A stretch of DNA of 64,000 nucleotides, from assembly GCA_001899085.1 (NCBI GenBank), contig MKVB01000008.1:43938-107937 (forward strand). The letters are read 5' to 3'. Each line of letters starts with the position of its first letter. Position 1 is the stretch's first letter. Below are positions 42,108 through 50,399 of the stretch, one piece after another. A model generated the notes under the pieces. That model did no database searches, was not told the DNA's origin, and was given only the letters and a program-made list of their open reading frames with translations. The translations under genes were made by a program, and so were the position numbers. Origin of the DNA: Devosia sp. 66-14 (GTDB lineage Bacteria > Pseudomonadota > Alphaproteobacteria > Rhizobiales > Devosiaceae).

Positions 42108-42895
42108 GCACCAGAGTTTCAGCCAGCGAACCGCTGCTCAGGGTCGACCGGCTCAGCAAGTTCTACGGCAGCCGGATGGGCTGCGCCGATGTGTCGTTCG
42201 AGCTGTGGCCGGGCGAAGTGCTGGCCATTGTCGGGGAATCCGGCTCGGGCAAGACGACGCTGCTCAACTGTCTCTCGACCCGGCTGGAGCCGACCTCCGG
42301 TCTTGCCGAGTACCGGATGCGCGACGAGGTGTGGCGCAATCTCTATGACCTCAGCGAGGCCGAGCGGCGCTTCCTGATGCGGACCGACTGGGGTTTTGTG
42401 CATCAGAACCCGGCGGATGGCTTGCGGATGACGGTCTCGGCCGGCGCCAATGTCGGCGAGCGGATGATGGCGGTGGGCGACCGGCACTATGGCCGGATAC
42501 GCTCGACAGCCATCGAGTGGCTCGGTCGTGTCGAGATCGCCGAGGACCGGGTCGATGACGAACCGCGCGCCTTTTCCGGCGGCATGCGGCAGCGGCTGCA
42601 GATCGCCCGCAACCTCGTCACCCATCCGCGTCTCGTCTTCATGGACGAGCCGACCGGTGGTCTCGACGTCTCGGTGCAGGCGCGCCTGCTCGACCTGATC
42701 CGCGGCCTCGTCGCCGATCTCGGGCTCTCGGCCATCATCGTCACCCATGACCTCGCCGTGGCGCGGCTGTTGTCGCACCGGATGATGGTGATGAAGGACG
42801 GCCACGTGATCGAGCAGGGCCTCACCGACCGGGTGCTCGACGATCCGCGCGAGCCCTATACGCAGCTGCTCGTGTCTTCGATCTTGCAGGTGTGA
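42104..42895 (+). CDS. phnK: C-P lyase ABC-type ATPase PhnK
   Basis: 263 residues. Walker A is GESGSGKTT near residue 40, GFVHQNPADGLRMTVSAGANVGERMM is the PhnK-specific Q-loop region, the signature is FSGGMRQRLQIARNL and Walker B LVFMDEPTGGLD. PhnK binds the PhnGHIJ core and is not an importer ATPase. TGGAGG precedes the ATG. A family-B palindrome separates it from phnL. Confidence 0.94.
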   Translation: MSTRVSASEPLLRVDRLSKFYGSRMGCADVSFELWPGEVLAIVGESGSGKTTLLNCLSTRLEPTSGLAEYRMRDEVWRNLYDLSEAERRFLMRTDWGFVHQNPADGLRMTVSAGANVGERMMAVGDRHYGRIRSTAIEWLGRVEIAEDRVDDEPRAFSGGMRQRLQIARNLVTHPRLVFMDEPTGGLDVSVQARLLDLIRGLVADLGLSAIIVTHDLAVARLLSHRMMVMKDGHVIEQGLTDRVLDDPREPYTQLLVSSILQV

Positions 42896-42920
42896 CTGTG
42901 AACGTCGCGCCCTTGGCCTC

Positions 42921-43030
42921 CCCCCTCCCAGCCTCCCCCACAAGGGGGGAGGTGCCGTTCCGTGCGTTTGGCACGATCCCGCCGCAGCCGCTCTTCACCT
43001 CCCCCTTGATGGGGGAGGCCGGGAGGGGGT
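42921..43030. repeat. Nested inverted repeat, family B, inside the phn operon
   Basis: CCCCCTCCCAGCCTCCCCC is mirrored by GGGGGAGGCCGGGAGGGGG, with inner hairpins ACAAGGGGGGAGGTG and CACCTCCCCCTTG. It lies between phnK and phnL, genes normally adjacent, so it interrupts the operon without breaking it and may set 3' ends or attenuate expression of phnL onward. Confidence 0.75.
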
Positions 43031-43055
43031 GGGGCAGTCTCACTCGAGGTTCGAA

Positions 43056-43760
43056 ATGACCGCCCTGCTTTCGGTCGCCGATGTGGCGAAGAGTTTCACC
43101 ATGCACCTGCGCGATGGCATCGTGTTGCCGGTCGTCTCGGGTGTCGGGTTCGAAGTGAATGCCGGCGAGTGCGTGGTGCTCGGCGGGCCCTCGGGGGCGG
43201 GTAAATCGAGCCTGCTCAAGATGGTCTACGGCAACTATGGCGTCGATGCCGGCTCGATCGCGCTGCTGCATCACGGCCAGCCGGTGGACCTCGCAACCGC
43301 GAGCCCGCGCACCGTGCTCGACCTCAGGCGCGACACCATCGGCTATGTCAGCCAGTTCCTTCGCACCGTGCCGCGCGTCACTACACTCGACGTGGTGGCG
43401 GAGCCGCTGGTGAGCCGCGGCACGTCGCGCGACGAGGCGACGGCCAGGGCGCGCGAGCTGCTGGCGCGGCTCAACCTGCCGGAGCGGCTGTGGTCGCTGC
43501 CGCCGGCCACCTTCTCGGGCGGCGAGCAGCAGCGGGTGAACATCGCCCGCGGCTTCATCACCGAGCATCCGGTGCTGCTCCTCGACGAGCCGACGGCGTC
43601 GCTCGATGCCACCAACCGCGCCGTGGTGGTGGCGATGATCGCCGAGAAGAAGCAGGCGGGCGTGGCGCTGCTGGGCATCTTCCATGACGAGGAGGTGCGT
43701 GCCCAGGTCGCCGACCGCATCGTCGATGTGACCCTGTTCGCGCCAAGGAAAGCCGCATGA
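43056..43760 (+). CDS. phnL: C-P lyase ABC-type ATPase PhnL
   Basis: 234 residues from ATG 43056. Walker A GPSGAGKSS is near residue 43, the segment TIGYVSQFLRTVPRVTTLDVVAEP near residue 98 is the PhnL-type Q-loop, the signature is FSGGEQQRVNIARGF and Walker B VLLLDEPTASLD; GIFHDEEVR carries the switch His. It is part of the C-P lyase assembly. GAGG lies eight bases before the start. Its stop overlaps the next gene by four bases. Confidence 0.93.
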   Translation: MTALLSVADVAKSFTMHLRDGIVLPVVSGVGFEVNAGECVVLGGPSGAGKSSLLKMVYGNYGVDAGSIALLHHGQPVDLATASPRTVLDLRRDTIGYVSQFLRTVPRVTTLDVVAEPLVSRGTSRDEATARARELLARLNLPERLWSLPPATFSGGEQQRVNIARGFITEHPVLLLDEPTASLDATNRAVVVAMIAEKKQAGVALLGIFHDEEVRAQVADRIVDVTLFAPRKAA

Positions 43761-44365
43761 AACTCTCGGAAACCCCGATGCTGCACCCGACCGCCGAGGT
43801 GCACGACTCGACGCTTGGCCGTTACACCGAGGTCGGTGCCAATTGCCATGTGCACCGCTCGACGCTGGGAGACTATTCCTACCTCGTCGACGGCACGCAG
43901 GTGGCTTATGCCGAGATCGGCAAGTTCGCCAATATCGCGGCCAATGTGCGCATCTATGCCAGCAAGCATCCGATGCAGCGCGCCTCGCTGCATCACTTCA
44001 CCTATCGCTCGAGCTGGTATTTCGACGGCGAGACGGACGATGCGGCATTTTTCGAGTGGCGCGCCGAGAACGGCATCGAGATCGGCCACGACACCTGGAT
44101 CGGGCATGGCGCGGTGATCATGCCGGGCGTCAAGGTCGGGCACGGGGCCATCATCGGTTCGAACGCCGTGGTGACCAGGGACGTCGCCGACTTCGCCATC
44201 GCGGTGGGCGTGCCGGCCAAGCCGATCCGCCAGCGCTTCCCCGGTCCGATCGCCGACCGGCTGCTGGCGCTCGGCTGGTGGGACTGGAGCCACGACAAGC
44301 TCCATCAGGCGCTGCCGGATTTCCGCGCACTCGAGATCGAAGCCTTCCTCGAAAAGTACGAGTAG
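43757..44365 (+). CDS. Phosphonate-operon hexapeptide-repeat acetyltransferase (DapH/GlmU-like)
   Basis: 202 residues. The left-handed beta-helix repeats occur at residues ~10-60 (HDSTLGRYTEVGANCHV, STLGDYSYLVDGTQV) and again near 115-150 (IEIGHDTWIGHGAVIMPGVK). A ~50-residue helical insert (SKHPMQRASLHHFTYRSSWYF) lies between them. Proteins of this type accompany many phn operons (the phnO-like hexapeptide family) and probably modify aminophosphonates or related compounds; the function here is inferred from position. ATGA overlap with phnL supports co-translation. Confidence 0.88.
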   Translation: MKLSETPMLHPTAEVHDSTLGRYTEVGANCHVHRSTLGDYSYLVDGTQVAYAEIGKFANIAANVRIYASKHPMQRASLHHFTYRSSWYFDGETDDAAFFEWRAENGIEIGHDTWIGHGAVIMPGVKVGHGAIIGSNAVVTRDVADFAIAVGVPAKPIRQRFPGPIADRLLALGWWDWSHDKLHQALPDFRALEIEAFLEKYE

Positions 44366-44414
44366 CGGGCTTTACCGCACCGGCTGAGAGGGTTGGCTGG
44401 ATACTGGACCCATC

Positions 44415-44450
44415 CACGGCGTCGTCCCCCGCGAAGGCGGCGAACCAGTG
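44415..44450. repeat. Degenerate half of repeat family A
   Basis: CACGGCGTCGTCCCCCGCGA and GGCGGCGAACCAGTG match the left arm and loop start of the 4782 and 36339 elements but no right arm follows. The gap 44366-44653 (288 bases) otherwise holds the Pho box at 44567 and no gene that I can support. Confidence 0.5.
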
Positions 44451-44566
44451 ATGGTATGCCGTTCCTGAAAGCGCCAGCCGTCTTTCAACTGTCACAATGG
44501 GTTTGAGGGCGTGGCGAAATGGCTGCGCCCTCAATGCTTTGGAATGGGCGCCTGCCGGGCTTTCCA

Positions 44567-44584
44567 CTGTCATCAAGACGTCAC
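44567..44584 (+). promoter_or_regulatory. Candidate Pho box upstream of phnC
   Basis: CTGTCAT-CAAG-ACGTCAC: the first half is a perfect match and the second matches five of seven to the PhoB consensus CTGTCAY. It is 70 bases before phnC. A single CTGTCAC at 44489 might be a further half-site. Phosphate-starvation control of this transporter is known in Sinorhizobium (phoCDET); here it is inferred. Confidence 0.65.
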
Positions 44585-44653
44585 CCAACCTTCACGCACG
44601 CTTCTTGTAGCCGCCTTAGGAGTTGGCCCCGTCGATTGGACGGGGTTGAGCGC

Positions 44654-45526
44654 ATGCTGAAGATTTCTCGGGTTACACGTCGCTTCGGCGCCAAAGTAGC
44701 GGTCGACAACGTCAACCTCGAAATCCCCGCCGGTCAGATGGTCGGCGTCATCGGCCGTTCCGGCGCCGGCAAGTCGACCCTGCTCAGGATGATCAACCGG
44801 CTGATCGATGTCAGCGAAGGCAGCGTCGAGTTCGGCGGCCTCGAGGTCTCGTCGCTGCGGGGCCAGGCGTTGCGCGACTGGCAGCGCGACTGCGCCATGA
44901 TCTTCCAGCAGTTCAACCTGGTGCCGCGCCTCGACGTCATCACCAATGTGATGCTCGGCCGGCTCAACCGCCGCAACAGCATCATGAGTCTGTTGCAGAT
45001 CTTTTCCGAGGACGAGCAGTTGATGGCGCTCAAGGCGCTGGAGCGCCTCGATATCGCGCAGACCGCCAGCCAGTGGGCGCAGACCCTGTCGGGCGGCCAG
45101 CAGCAGCGCGTCGCCATTGCCCGGGCGCTGATGCAGGAGCCCAAGGTGATCCTCGCCGACGAGCCGATCGCCTCGCTGGACCCGCGCAACGCCAAGATCG
45201 TCATGGACTCGCTGCAGGCGATCAACGAGGAGCAGGGGATCACCGTGATCACCAATCTCCACACTCTCGATACGGCTCGTGCCTATTGCGAGCGGATCAT
45301 CGGCATGTCGGCCGGCCGGGTGGTGTTCGACGGCACGCCCGAGCAGCTGACCACCGAGGTGGCGCGCGAGCTCTACGGCGCCGACGGCCTCGAAGAAGCC
45401 TTCTCGGAGGAAATGACCTCGACCAGCCTCGAGGCCATCGTTCCCAAGAAGAAAAAGAAGAAGCACGCCGAGCTGCCGGCGGGCGCCCTCGAGGCCCCGC
45501 TCGCTTCGGCCGGCCTCCCCAACTGA
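44654..45526 (+). CDS. phnC: Phosphonate/phosphate ABC transporter ATP-binding protein
   Basis: 290 residues from ATG 44654. Walker A is GRSGAGKST near residue 36, [22 protein letters not shown] near residue 93 is the characteristic PhnC Q-loop region, the signature is [15 protein letters not shown] and Walker [14 protein letters not shown]. The H-loop is [12 protein letters not shown] lysine-rich tail ([11 protein letters not shown]) after residue 265 is an unusual extension. It belongs to the PhnC-PhnD-PhnE importer (equivalent to rhizobial PhoC), under its own Pho box. Confidence 0.93.
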   Translation: MLKISRVTRRFGAKVAVDNVNLEIPAGQMVGVIGRSGAGKSTLLRMINRLIDVSEGSVEFGGLEVSSLRGQALRDWQRDCAMIFQQFNLVPRLDVITNVMLGRLNRRNSIMSLLQIFSEDEQLMALKALERLDIAQTASQWAQTLSGGQQQRVAIARALMQEPKVILADEPIASLDPRNAKIVMDSLQAINEEQGITVITNLHTLDTARAYCERIIGMSAGRVVFDGTPEQLTTEVARELYGADGLEEAFSEEMTSTSLEAIVPKKKKKKHAELPAGALEAPLASAGLPN

Positions 45527-45619
45527 GATTTCACCAGTTTCCGCTCCTGCCGGTCGGCCGCCTGCTCGAGCGGCGCGGCAGGTGGCGGAAAGCCAATCGC
45601 GTCACCAAAGGAGACTTCC

Positions 45620-46528
45620 ATGTCCGCGATCCGTAACGTCCTGATGGCGACTCTCGCCCTCACCATGACCAGCACTGCGTTCGCGCAGGATGTCTCGGTC
45701 CTCCGTATCGGCCTCGATGGTTCGGAGAACGAAGCCGACCAGATCCGCAAGACCGAATGCGTCGCCGAAGGCCTGAAGGCCGCGACCGGCGTGCCGGACG
45801 TGCAGATCTTCCCGTCGCCCGACTATAACGGCGTGATCCAGGGCCTGCTCGGCGGCACCATCGACATCGCCTCGATGGGCGCTTCGTCCTACGCCGCCAT
45901 CGCGCTGCAGGACCCGGCCGCGGTCGACCCGATCCTGACCACTGCCGGTTCCGACGGCTCGACCGGCTACTACTCGCTGCTGGTCGCCCGCAAGGACAAG
46001 GGCTACACCAAGCTCGCCGACCTCAAGGGCAAGAAGCTCGGCTTCGCCGACCCGGATTCGACCTCGGGCTACCTCGTGCCGAACGTCTCGCTGCCGGCCG
46101 ATATCGGCGCTCCGGTGGCCGAGTTCTTCGGTGAGACCGGCTTCGGCGGCGGCCATGAGAACCTGGTTCTCGGCGTGCTCGACGGCACCTGGGATGCCGG
46201 CACCACCTTCGGTTCGGGCGTCGGCGACTGGGCCGAGGGCTACACCACGGGTAACCTGCACACCATGGTCGAGAAGGGCATTCTCGACACCGACGATCTC
46301 GTCGAGCTGTGGAAGTCGCCGCTGATCCCGAACGGCCCGCTGATGGTCTCCAACAAGCTGCCGGACGAGCTGAAGGCCAAGATCCAGGCGTTCTTCCTCG
46401 AGCTGCCGACCAAGGACCTCGCCTGCTTCCAGGGCTTCACCGGTGGCGAGAACACCGCCTATGTCGAAGTCGACCCGTCCTTCTACGACACCATCGTGGC
46501 CGCGCGTAAGTCCGTGATCGGCGACTGA
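45620..46528 (+). CDS. phnD: Phosphonate/phosphate ABC transporter binding protein
   Basis: 302 residues with a Sec signal ending TAFA near residue 22. LRIGLDGSENEADQI near residue 30, then FPSPDYNGVIQGLLGGTIDIASMGASSYAAIAL in the phosphonate-binding PhnD family, with GKKLGFADPDSTSGYLVP near residue 137 contacting the phosphonate group. An imperfect hairpin (45546-45582) lies between phnC and phnD. GGAGACTTCC precedes the ATG. Confidence 0.94.
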   Translation: MSAIRNVLMATLALTMTSTAFAQDVSVLRIGLDGSENEADQIRKTECVAEGLKAATGVPDVQIFPSPDYNGVIQGLLGGTIDIASMGASSYAAIALQDPAAVDPILTTAGSDGSTGYYSLLVARKDKGYTKLADLKGKKLGFADPDSTSGYLVPNVSLPADIGAPVAEFFGETGFGGGHENLVLGVLDGTWDAGTTFGSGVGDWAEGYTTGNLHTMVEKGILDTDDLVELWKSPLIPNGPLMVSNKLPDELKAKIQAFFLELPTKDLACFQGFTGGENTAYVEVDPSFYDTIVAARKSVIGD

Positions 46529-46596
46529 TCGAACACCCAATGAACGCGAACGGCGGTGCCCCCGAGGCGCCGCCGTTTCCTCATCAGGAGCAGGAC

Positions 46597-47574
46597 ATGG
46601 CGCATATCGCCCACGATCCAGCCGGCGGCATCAGCGAAGCGACCCGGACCGTCTATGGTCATTATCGCCAGCAGATCCGCACCCGGCGCGTCTATTCCAT
46701 CATCGCGCTGGTGGTGTTCGCCATCGTGCTGGCCGTGTCGCTCAACTTCGCCAACGCGGCGAACTCGGGCAAGTTCTTCGAGCGGCTGCCATACCTGTTC
46801 GATTTCCTGCGCAGTTTCGTGCCGAACGATCCGCTGGAGATTTTCCGGGCGATGTTCGATCTGCCGTCGCCCTATGCCGACGGCTCGATGAAGTACGATT
46901 TCACCTCGCAGCGGATGTATTTCACCGACACGCTCTATATCCCGCACTTCATCTACGAACTGATCGTCACCGTGAACATCGCGATCGTGTCGACCATTAT
47001 CGGCGGCGGGATCGCGTTCTGCCTGTGCTTTTTCGCGGCCACCAACCTGGTCGGCGCCGGCGCGGTGCGCTTCTTCGTCCGGCGCGTGATGGAAATCCTC
47101 CGCGCCTTCCCCGAGATCGTCATTGCGGGCCTGCTTACCGCCATCCTGTCGATCGGCCCGATCGCGGCGATCTTCGCGGTGTCGCTCCACACCATCGGAG
47201 CGCTCGGCAAGCTGTTCTTCGAAGTGGTCGAGAATGCCGACATGAAGCCCGACGAAGGGCTGAGGGCGGTCGGCGCCACCTGGCTCGAGCGTGTCCGCTA
47301 CGGCATGCTGCCGCAGGTGCTGCCCAATTTCGTCTCCTACACATTGCTGCGCACCGAGATCAACGTGCGCGCCTCGACCATCATCGGCGCGGTGGGCGGC
47401 GGCGGCATCGGCGAGGCGTTCCGCCTGTCGATCGGCAACAATCACGCCGCCAAGACCTATGCCATCATCATCCTGCTGCTCTCCACCATCATCGCCGTCG
47501 ACCAGTTCTCGGGCTGGCTGCGGCGCCGGCTGGTCGGCAACCAGGCCTTCGAATTCGGACGGGGAGCGGCGTGA
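46597..47574 (+). CDS. phnE: Phosphonate ABC transporter permease PhnE (first copy)
   Basis: 325 residues from ATG 46597, which has AGGAGCAGGAC directly upstream; an ATG at 46540 would add 19 residues without a ribosome-binding site. An N-terminal region of ~100 residues precedes the transport core (SIIALVVFAIVLAVSLNF membrane segment; long periplasmic loop). The core has the EAA-type motif around VGATWLERVRYGMLPQVLPNF near residue 226. It pairs with the longer PhnE at 47574, as in rhizobial PhoET. Confidence 0.92.
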   Translation: MAHIAHDPAGGISEATRTVYGHYRQQIRTRRVYSIIALVVFAIVLAVSLNFANAANSGKFFERLPYLFDFLRSFVPNDPLEIFRAMFDLPSPYADGSMKYDFTSQRMYFTDTLYIPHFIYELIVTVNIAIVSTIIGGGIAFCLCFFAATNLVGAGAVRFFVRRVMEILRAFPEIVIAGLLTAILSIGPIAAIFAVSLHTIGALGKLFFEVVENADMKPDEGLRAVGATWLERVRYGMLPQVLPNFVSYTLLRTEINVRASTIIGAVGGGGIGEAFRLSIGNNHAAKTYAIIILLLSTIIAVDQFSGWLRRRLVGNQAFEFGRGAA

Positions 47575-48923
47575 TGTCGAACGTGCTCGCAATGGATGAG
47601 GCGGAACGGGCGCGACTGCGTTCGACGCATGCCACAGTGCTGCACCAGCCGTGGTGGAAGCGCTGGGCGCTGCTGATCGGGCTCGTCGTCACGGTGCTCT
47701 ATCTCGGCTTCTGCTACGCCTTCTTCAATGTCGGCCCGGCCTTCGAGAATGGCAAATGGGACCGGGCGGCGCTCTACCTGCAGGATTGGTATTCGTGGCG
47801 GGCGCAGCCGCGGCTCAAATTCGCCGATGGCAGGGTAGCGGCCACCTGGTCGACGCGCGGCCAGTATCCCGCCGATGCGAAGATCGACTGGCTGGTGCCG
47901 CATGACGACGGGTCGATGACGGTGACCTTCGGCAGCGATGCCAATCGGCTGGAAGTGACACCGACGCTCGTCACCGCCTATGTCGACGGCGCGCCCTACC
48001 GCATCACCATCGGCAGCGACACGGTGACGGCGCCGAGCGATGCCCCTGGCGCGGTGCGCCAGGACGCCAGCAAGGTGGTGGTCGAGTACGGCTTTGCCGG
48101 GCAGGCGGAGATCCGCGCCAACCAGGTCTATGTGCAGCGCCGGTTCCTCGGCTGGGCCAATTTCTGGTTCGATACCCGCTCGGCCTATTGGGGGCTCAAT
48201 CCGCTCGAGGTGATCGGGCTGATGTTCAGCCCGGAGCGGGTCGATCCGGCTCGGTCCAATTTCGACACGGCGGTGAAGGACTTCCTCGGCAACGGCGTCT
48301 GGCAGCATGGCGACATCCTGTCAAAGTTGCTGCAGACGCTGGTGATGGCGTTCGTCGGTACCCTGCTGGCGACGCTGTTCGCCTTCCCGCTGGCCTTCAT
48401 CGCGGCGCGCAACATCACCCGTTCGCGCCCGGTGAACTGGCTGATGAAGCGGGCCTTCGACTTCCTGCGCTCGATCGACATGCTGATCTGGGCGCTGTTC
48501 TTCACCCGCGGTTTCGGTCCCGGGCCGATCCCGGGGATCGCGGCGATCTTCTTCACCGATGCCGGTGCGCTGGGCAAGGTCTATGCCGAGGCGCTGGAAA
48601 ACGTCGATGATCGGCAGCGCGAGGGCGTGAAGTCGGTCGGTGCATCGCCGGCGGTGGTCAATCGTTTCGGCGTGGTGCCGCAGGTGCTGCCGGTGTTCAT
48701 CTCGCAGTCGCTGTATTTCTGGGAAAGCAATACCCGCTCGGCCACGGTGATCGGCGCAGTGGGTGCAGGCGGCATCGGGCTCAAGCTGCTCGAAGCGATG
48801 GGCACCAATTCCGATTGGGACAAGGTCGCCTACATGGTGCTGCTGATCCTGATGGTGGTGTTCGTGTTCGACAATCTTTCCAATGCGCTGCGCTCGCGGC
48901 TGATCGGGCCGCGCGGGCATTAG
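47574..48923 (+). CDS. phnE: Phosphonate ABC transporter permease PhnE (second copy, long form)
   Basis: 449 residues from ATG 47574, overlapping the first phnE by one base (TGATG). After a first membrane segment (WALLIGLVVTVLYLGFCYAFF) there is a ~180-residue largely hydrophilic domain (residues ~50-225, with motifs TFGSDANRLEVTPTLV and YVQRRFLGW) before the permease core at ~240-445. The EAA motif is VGASPAVVNRFGVVPQVLPVF near residue 358. Most PhnE proteins are 260-290 residues, so the extra domain, probably periplasmic, is notable. Confidence 0.9.
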   Translation: MSNVLAMDEAERARLRSTHATVLHQPWWKRWALLIGLVVTVLYLGFCYAFFNVGPAFENGKWDRAALYLQDWYSWRAQPRLKFADGRVAATWSTRGQYPADAKIDWLVPHDDGSMTVTFGSDANRLEVTPTLVTAYVDGAPYRITIGSDTVTAPSDAPGAVRQDASKVVVEYGFAGQAEIRANQVYVQRRFLGWANFWFDTRSAYWGLNPLEVIGLMFSPERVDPARSNFDTAVKDFLGNGVWQHGDILSKLLQTLVMAFVGTLLATLFAFPLAFIAARNITRSRPVNWLMKRAFDFLRSIDMLIWALFFTRGFGPGPIPGIAAIFFTDAGALGKVYAEALENVDDRQREGVKSVGASPAVVNRFGVVPQVLPVFISQSLYFWESNTRSATVIGAVGAGGIGLKLLEAMGTNSDWDKVAYMVLLILMVVFVFDNLSNALRSRLIGPRGH

Positions 48924-48941
48924 GGGTGGGATTGGTGCGTG

Positions 48942-49132
48942 GGCCCACCCCCACCCAGCTTCGCTACGGCTTCGCTACGGCTTCGCCTAGCTGCGCTACC
49001 CTCCCCACAGGGGGGAGGGAAAGCCGACTGCAGGCTCTCGGTTCCATCCTCCTTTCCCTCCCCTTGATGGGGAGGGTAGCGCAGCTAGGGCCAGCGGCCC
49101 GTAGCGCAGCTGGGTGGGGTGGGGCCACAGCC
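48942..49132. repeat. Long composite inverted repeat, family B
   Basis: GGCCCACCCCCACCCAGC is matched by GCTGGGTGGGGTGGGGCC; inner arms AGCTGCGCTACCCTCCCC and GGGGAGGGTAGCGCAGCT are also complementary. The left part contains a short tandem (CTTCGCTACGG repeated near 48959-48985). It separates the phosphonate operon from the convergent ATPase gene and holds no coding sequence. Confidence 0.75.
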
Positions 49133-49141
49133 ACCAGACAA

Positions 49142-49174
49142 CAAAAAGGCCGCCGTGGTTGCCCACGGCGGCCT
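49142..49174 (-). terminator. Rho-independent terminator for the 49195-50235 gene
   Basis: On the minus strand the stem AGGCCGCCGTGG / CCACGGCGGCCT (loop GCAA, 49147-49174) is followed by TTTTTGT. It lies 21 bases after the stop codon of the ATPase gene. Confidence 0.85.
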
Positions 49175-49194
49175 CGATGCATTCAGCGGCGCGC

Positions 49195-50235
49195 TCAGTT
49201 GACGCGCTTGCCGTCCTTGTCGAACAGGTGGACGACGCTCAGATCCGGCGCCACCTTGATCTTGGAACCCGGCTGCGCGGTGATGCGCTCGCGGAAGATG
49301 CCGTTGATCGACTGGGTGCCGAGGCGGCCGATGACCTGGGTCTCGGAACCGGTCGGCTCCAGCACCACCACTTCGATCTCGATGCCGTTCGGATCGAGAT
49401 GCAGGTGTTCGGGGCGGATGCCGTAGACGGCGGCATTGGCCGGAACGTTGACGGCCGGCAGCTGGATGCCGTCGGTGGTCTTGAAGCCGCCATCGGCAGC
49501 CGCGCCGTTGATGAAGTTCATCGACGGCGAGCCGATGAAGCCGGCAACGAAGGTATTGAGCGGGCGGTCATAGAGATCGAGCGGGGTGCCCATCTGCTCG
49601 ATGATGCCATCGCGCATCACCACGATCTTGTCGGCCATGGTCATGGCTTCGACCTGGTCGTGGGTCACGTAGATGGTGGTGGTCTTGAGGCGCTGGTGCA
49701 GTTCCTTGATTTCGGAACGCATCTGCACGCGCAGCTTGGCGTCGAGGTTCGACAGCGGCTCGTCGAACAGGAAGACCTGCGGATCGCGCACGATGGCGCG
49801 GCCCATGGCGACACGCTGGCGCTGACCGCCGGAAAGCTGGCGCGGCTGACGGTCGAGCAGCTTCTCGAGGCCCAGGATCTGCGCGGCGCGATCGACCTTG
49901 GCCTTGATCTCGGTCTTGGGCACGCCCTTGAGCTTCAGCGAGAAGCCCATGTTCTGCGCCACCGTCATGTGCGGGTAGAGCGCGTAGTTCTGGAACACCA
50001 TGGCGATGTCGCGTTCCTTGGGCGGCAGGTCGTTGACCACGCGGTTGCCGATGCCGATCTCGCCCGAGGTGATTTCCTCGAGGCCGGCGATCATGCGCAG
50101 CAGCGTGGACTTGCCGCAGCCCGAGGGGCCGACGAGCACGACGAACTCGCCGTCGGAAATGTCGACCGACACGCCCTTCAGCGCTTCGAAGCCGCCATAG
50201 TGCTTGCCGGCCTTGTTGATGGTTACTGGTGCCAT
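49195..50235 (-). CDS. ABC transporter ATP-binding protein, MsmK/UgpC/MalK class, stand-alone
   Basis: 346 residues from ATG 50235. Walker A is GPSGCGKST near residue 37, Q-loop [13 protein letters not shown], signature [15 protein letters not shown] and Walker B VFLFDEPLSNLDAKL; the C-terminal OB/TOBE region follows from residue ~235. No permease or binding protein gene adjoins it: upstream is an alpha/beta hydrolase and downstream a terminator. It may therefore energise one or several CUT1 importers encoded elsewhere (inference). Two small dyads precede the start. Confidence 0.9.
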   Translation of the reverse strand: MAPVTINKAGKHYGGFEALKGVSVDISDGEFVVLVGPSGCGKSTLLRMIAGLEEITSGEIGIGNRVVNDLPPKERDIAMVFQNYALYPHMTVAQNMGFSLKLKGVPKTEIKAKVDRAAQILGLEKLLDRQPRQLSGGQRQRVAMGRAIVRDPQVFLFDEPLSNLDAKLRVQMRSEIKELHQRLKTTTIYVTHDQVEAMTMADKIVVMRDGIIEQMGTPLDLYDRPLNTFVAGFIGSPSMNFINGAAADGGFKTTDGIQLPAVNVPANAAVYGIRPEHLHLDPNGIEIEVVVLEPTGSETQVIGRLGTQSINGIFRERITAQPGSKIKVAPDLSVVHLFDKDGKRVN

Positions 50236-50327
50236 GAAGGTTCCTCGTCCCTGTGGCGGGATACCCCGCCTGTCGGCCGGCACCTTCGGCGGGGGTGTCG
50301 CCAGCGTCAAGGCAGGATCGGCCGATA

Positions 50328-50343
50328 TTAGACCAAAGTCTAA
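50328..50343. promoter_or_regulatory. Inverted repeat upstream of the ATPase gene
   Basis: TTAGAC-CAAA-GTCTAA is a perfect dyad about 95 bases upstream of the ATPase start, in the most A/T-rich stretch of the surrounding kilobase. Confidence 0.4.
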
Positions 50344-50352
50344 GAAAAGCGT

Positions 50353-50366
50353 AATACTAAAGTATT
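50353..50366. promoter_or_regulatory. Second inverted repeat upstream of the ATPase gene
   Basis: AATACT-AA-AGTATT is a perfect dyad nine bases from the one at 50328. The two together suggest an operator pair; a promoter for the ATPase gene on the minus strand probably overlaps them. Confidence 0.4.
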
Positions 50367-50399
50367 ATCCAGCCCAAGTGCCGTAAGCCGGTGGGTGGA

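Noticed and set aside
48959-48985. Short tandem CTTCGCTACGG units as a coding or regulatory repeat
   Set aside because: They are part of the left arm region of a larger palindrome with no open frame that is kept; probably slippage within the repeat.
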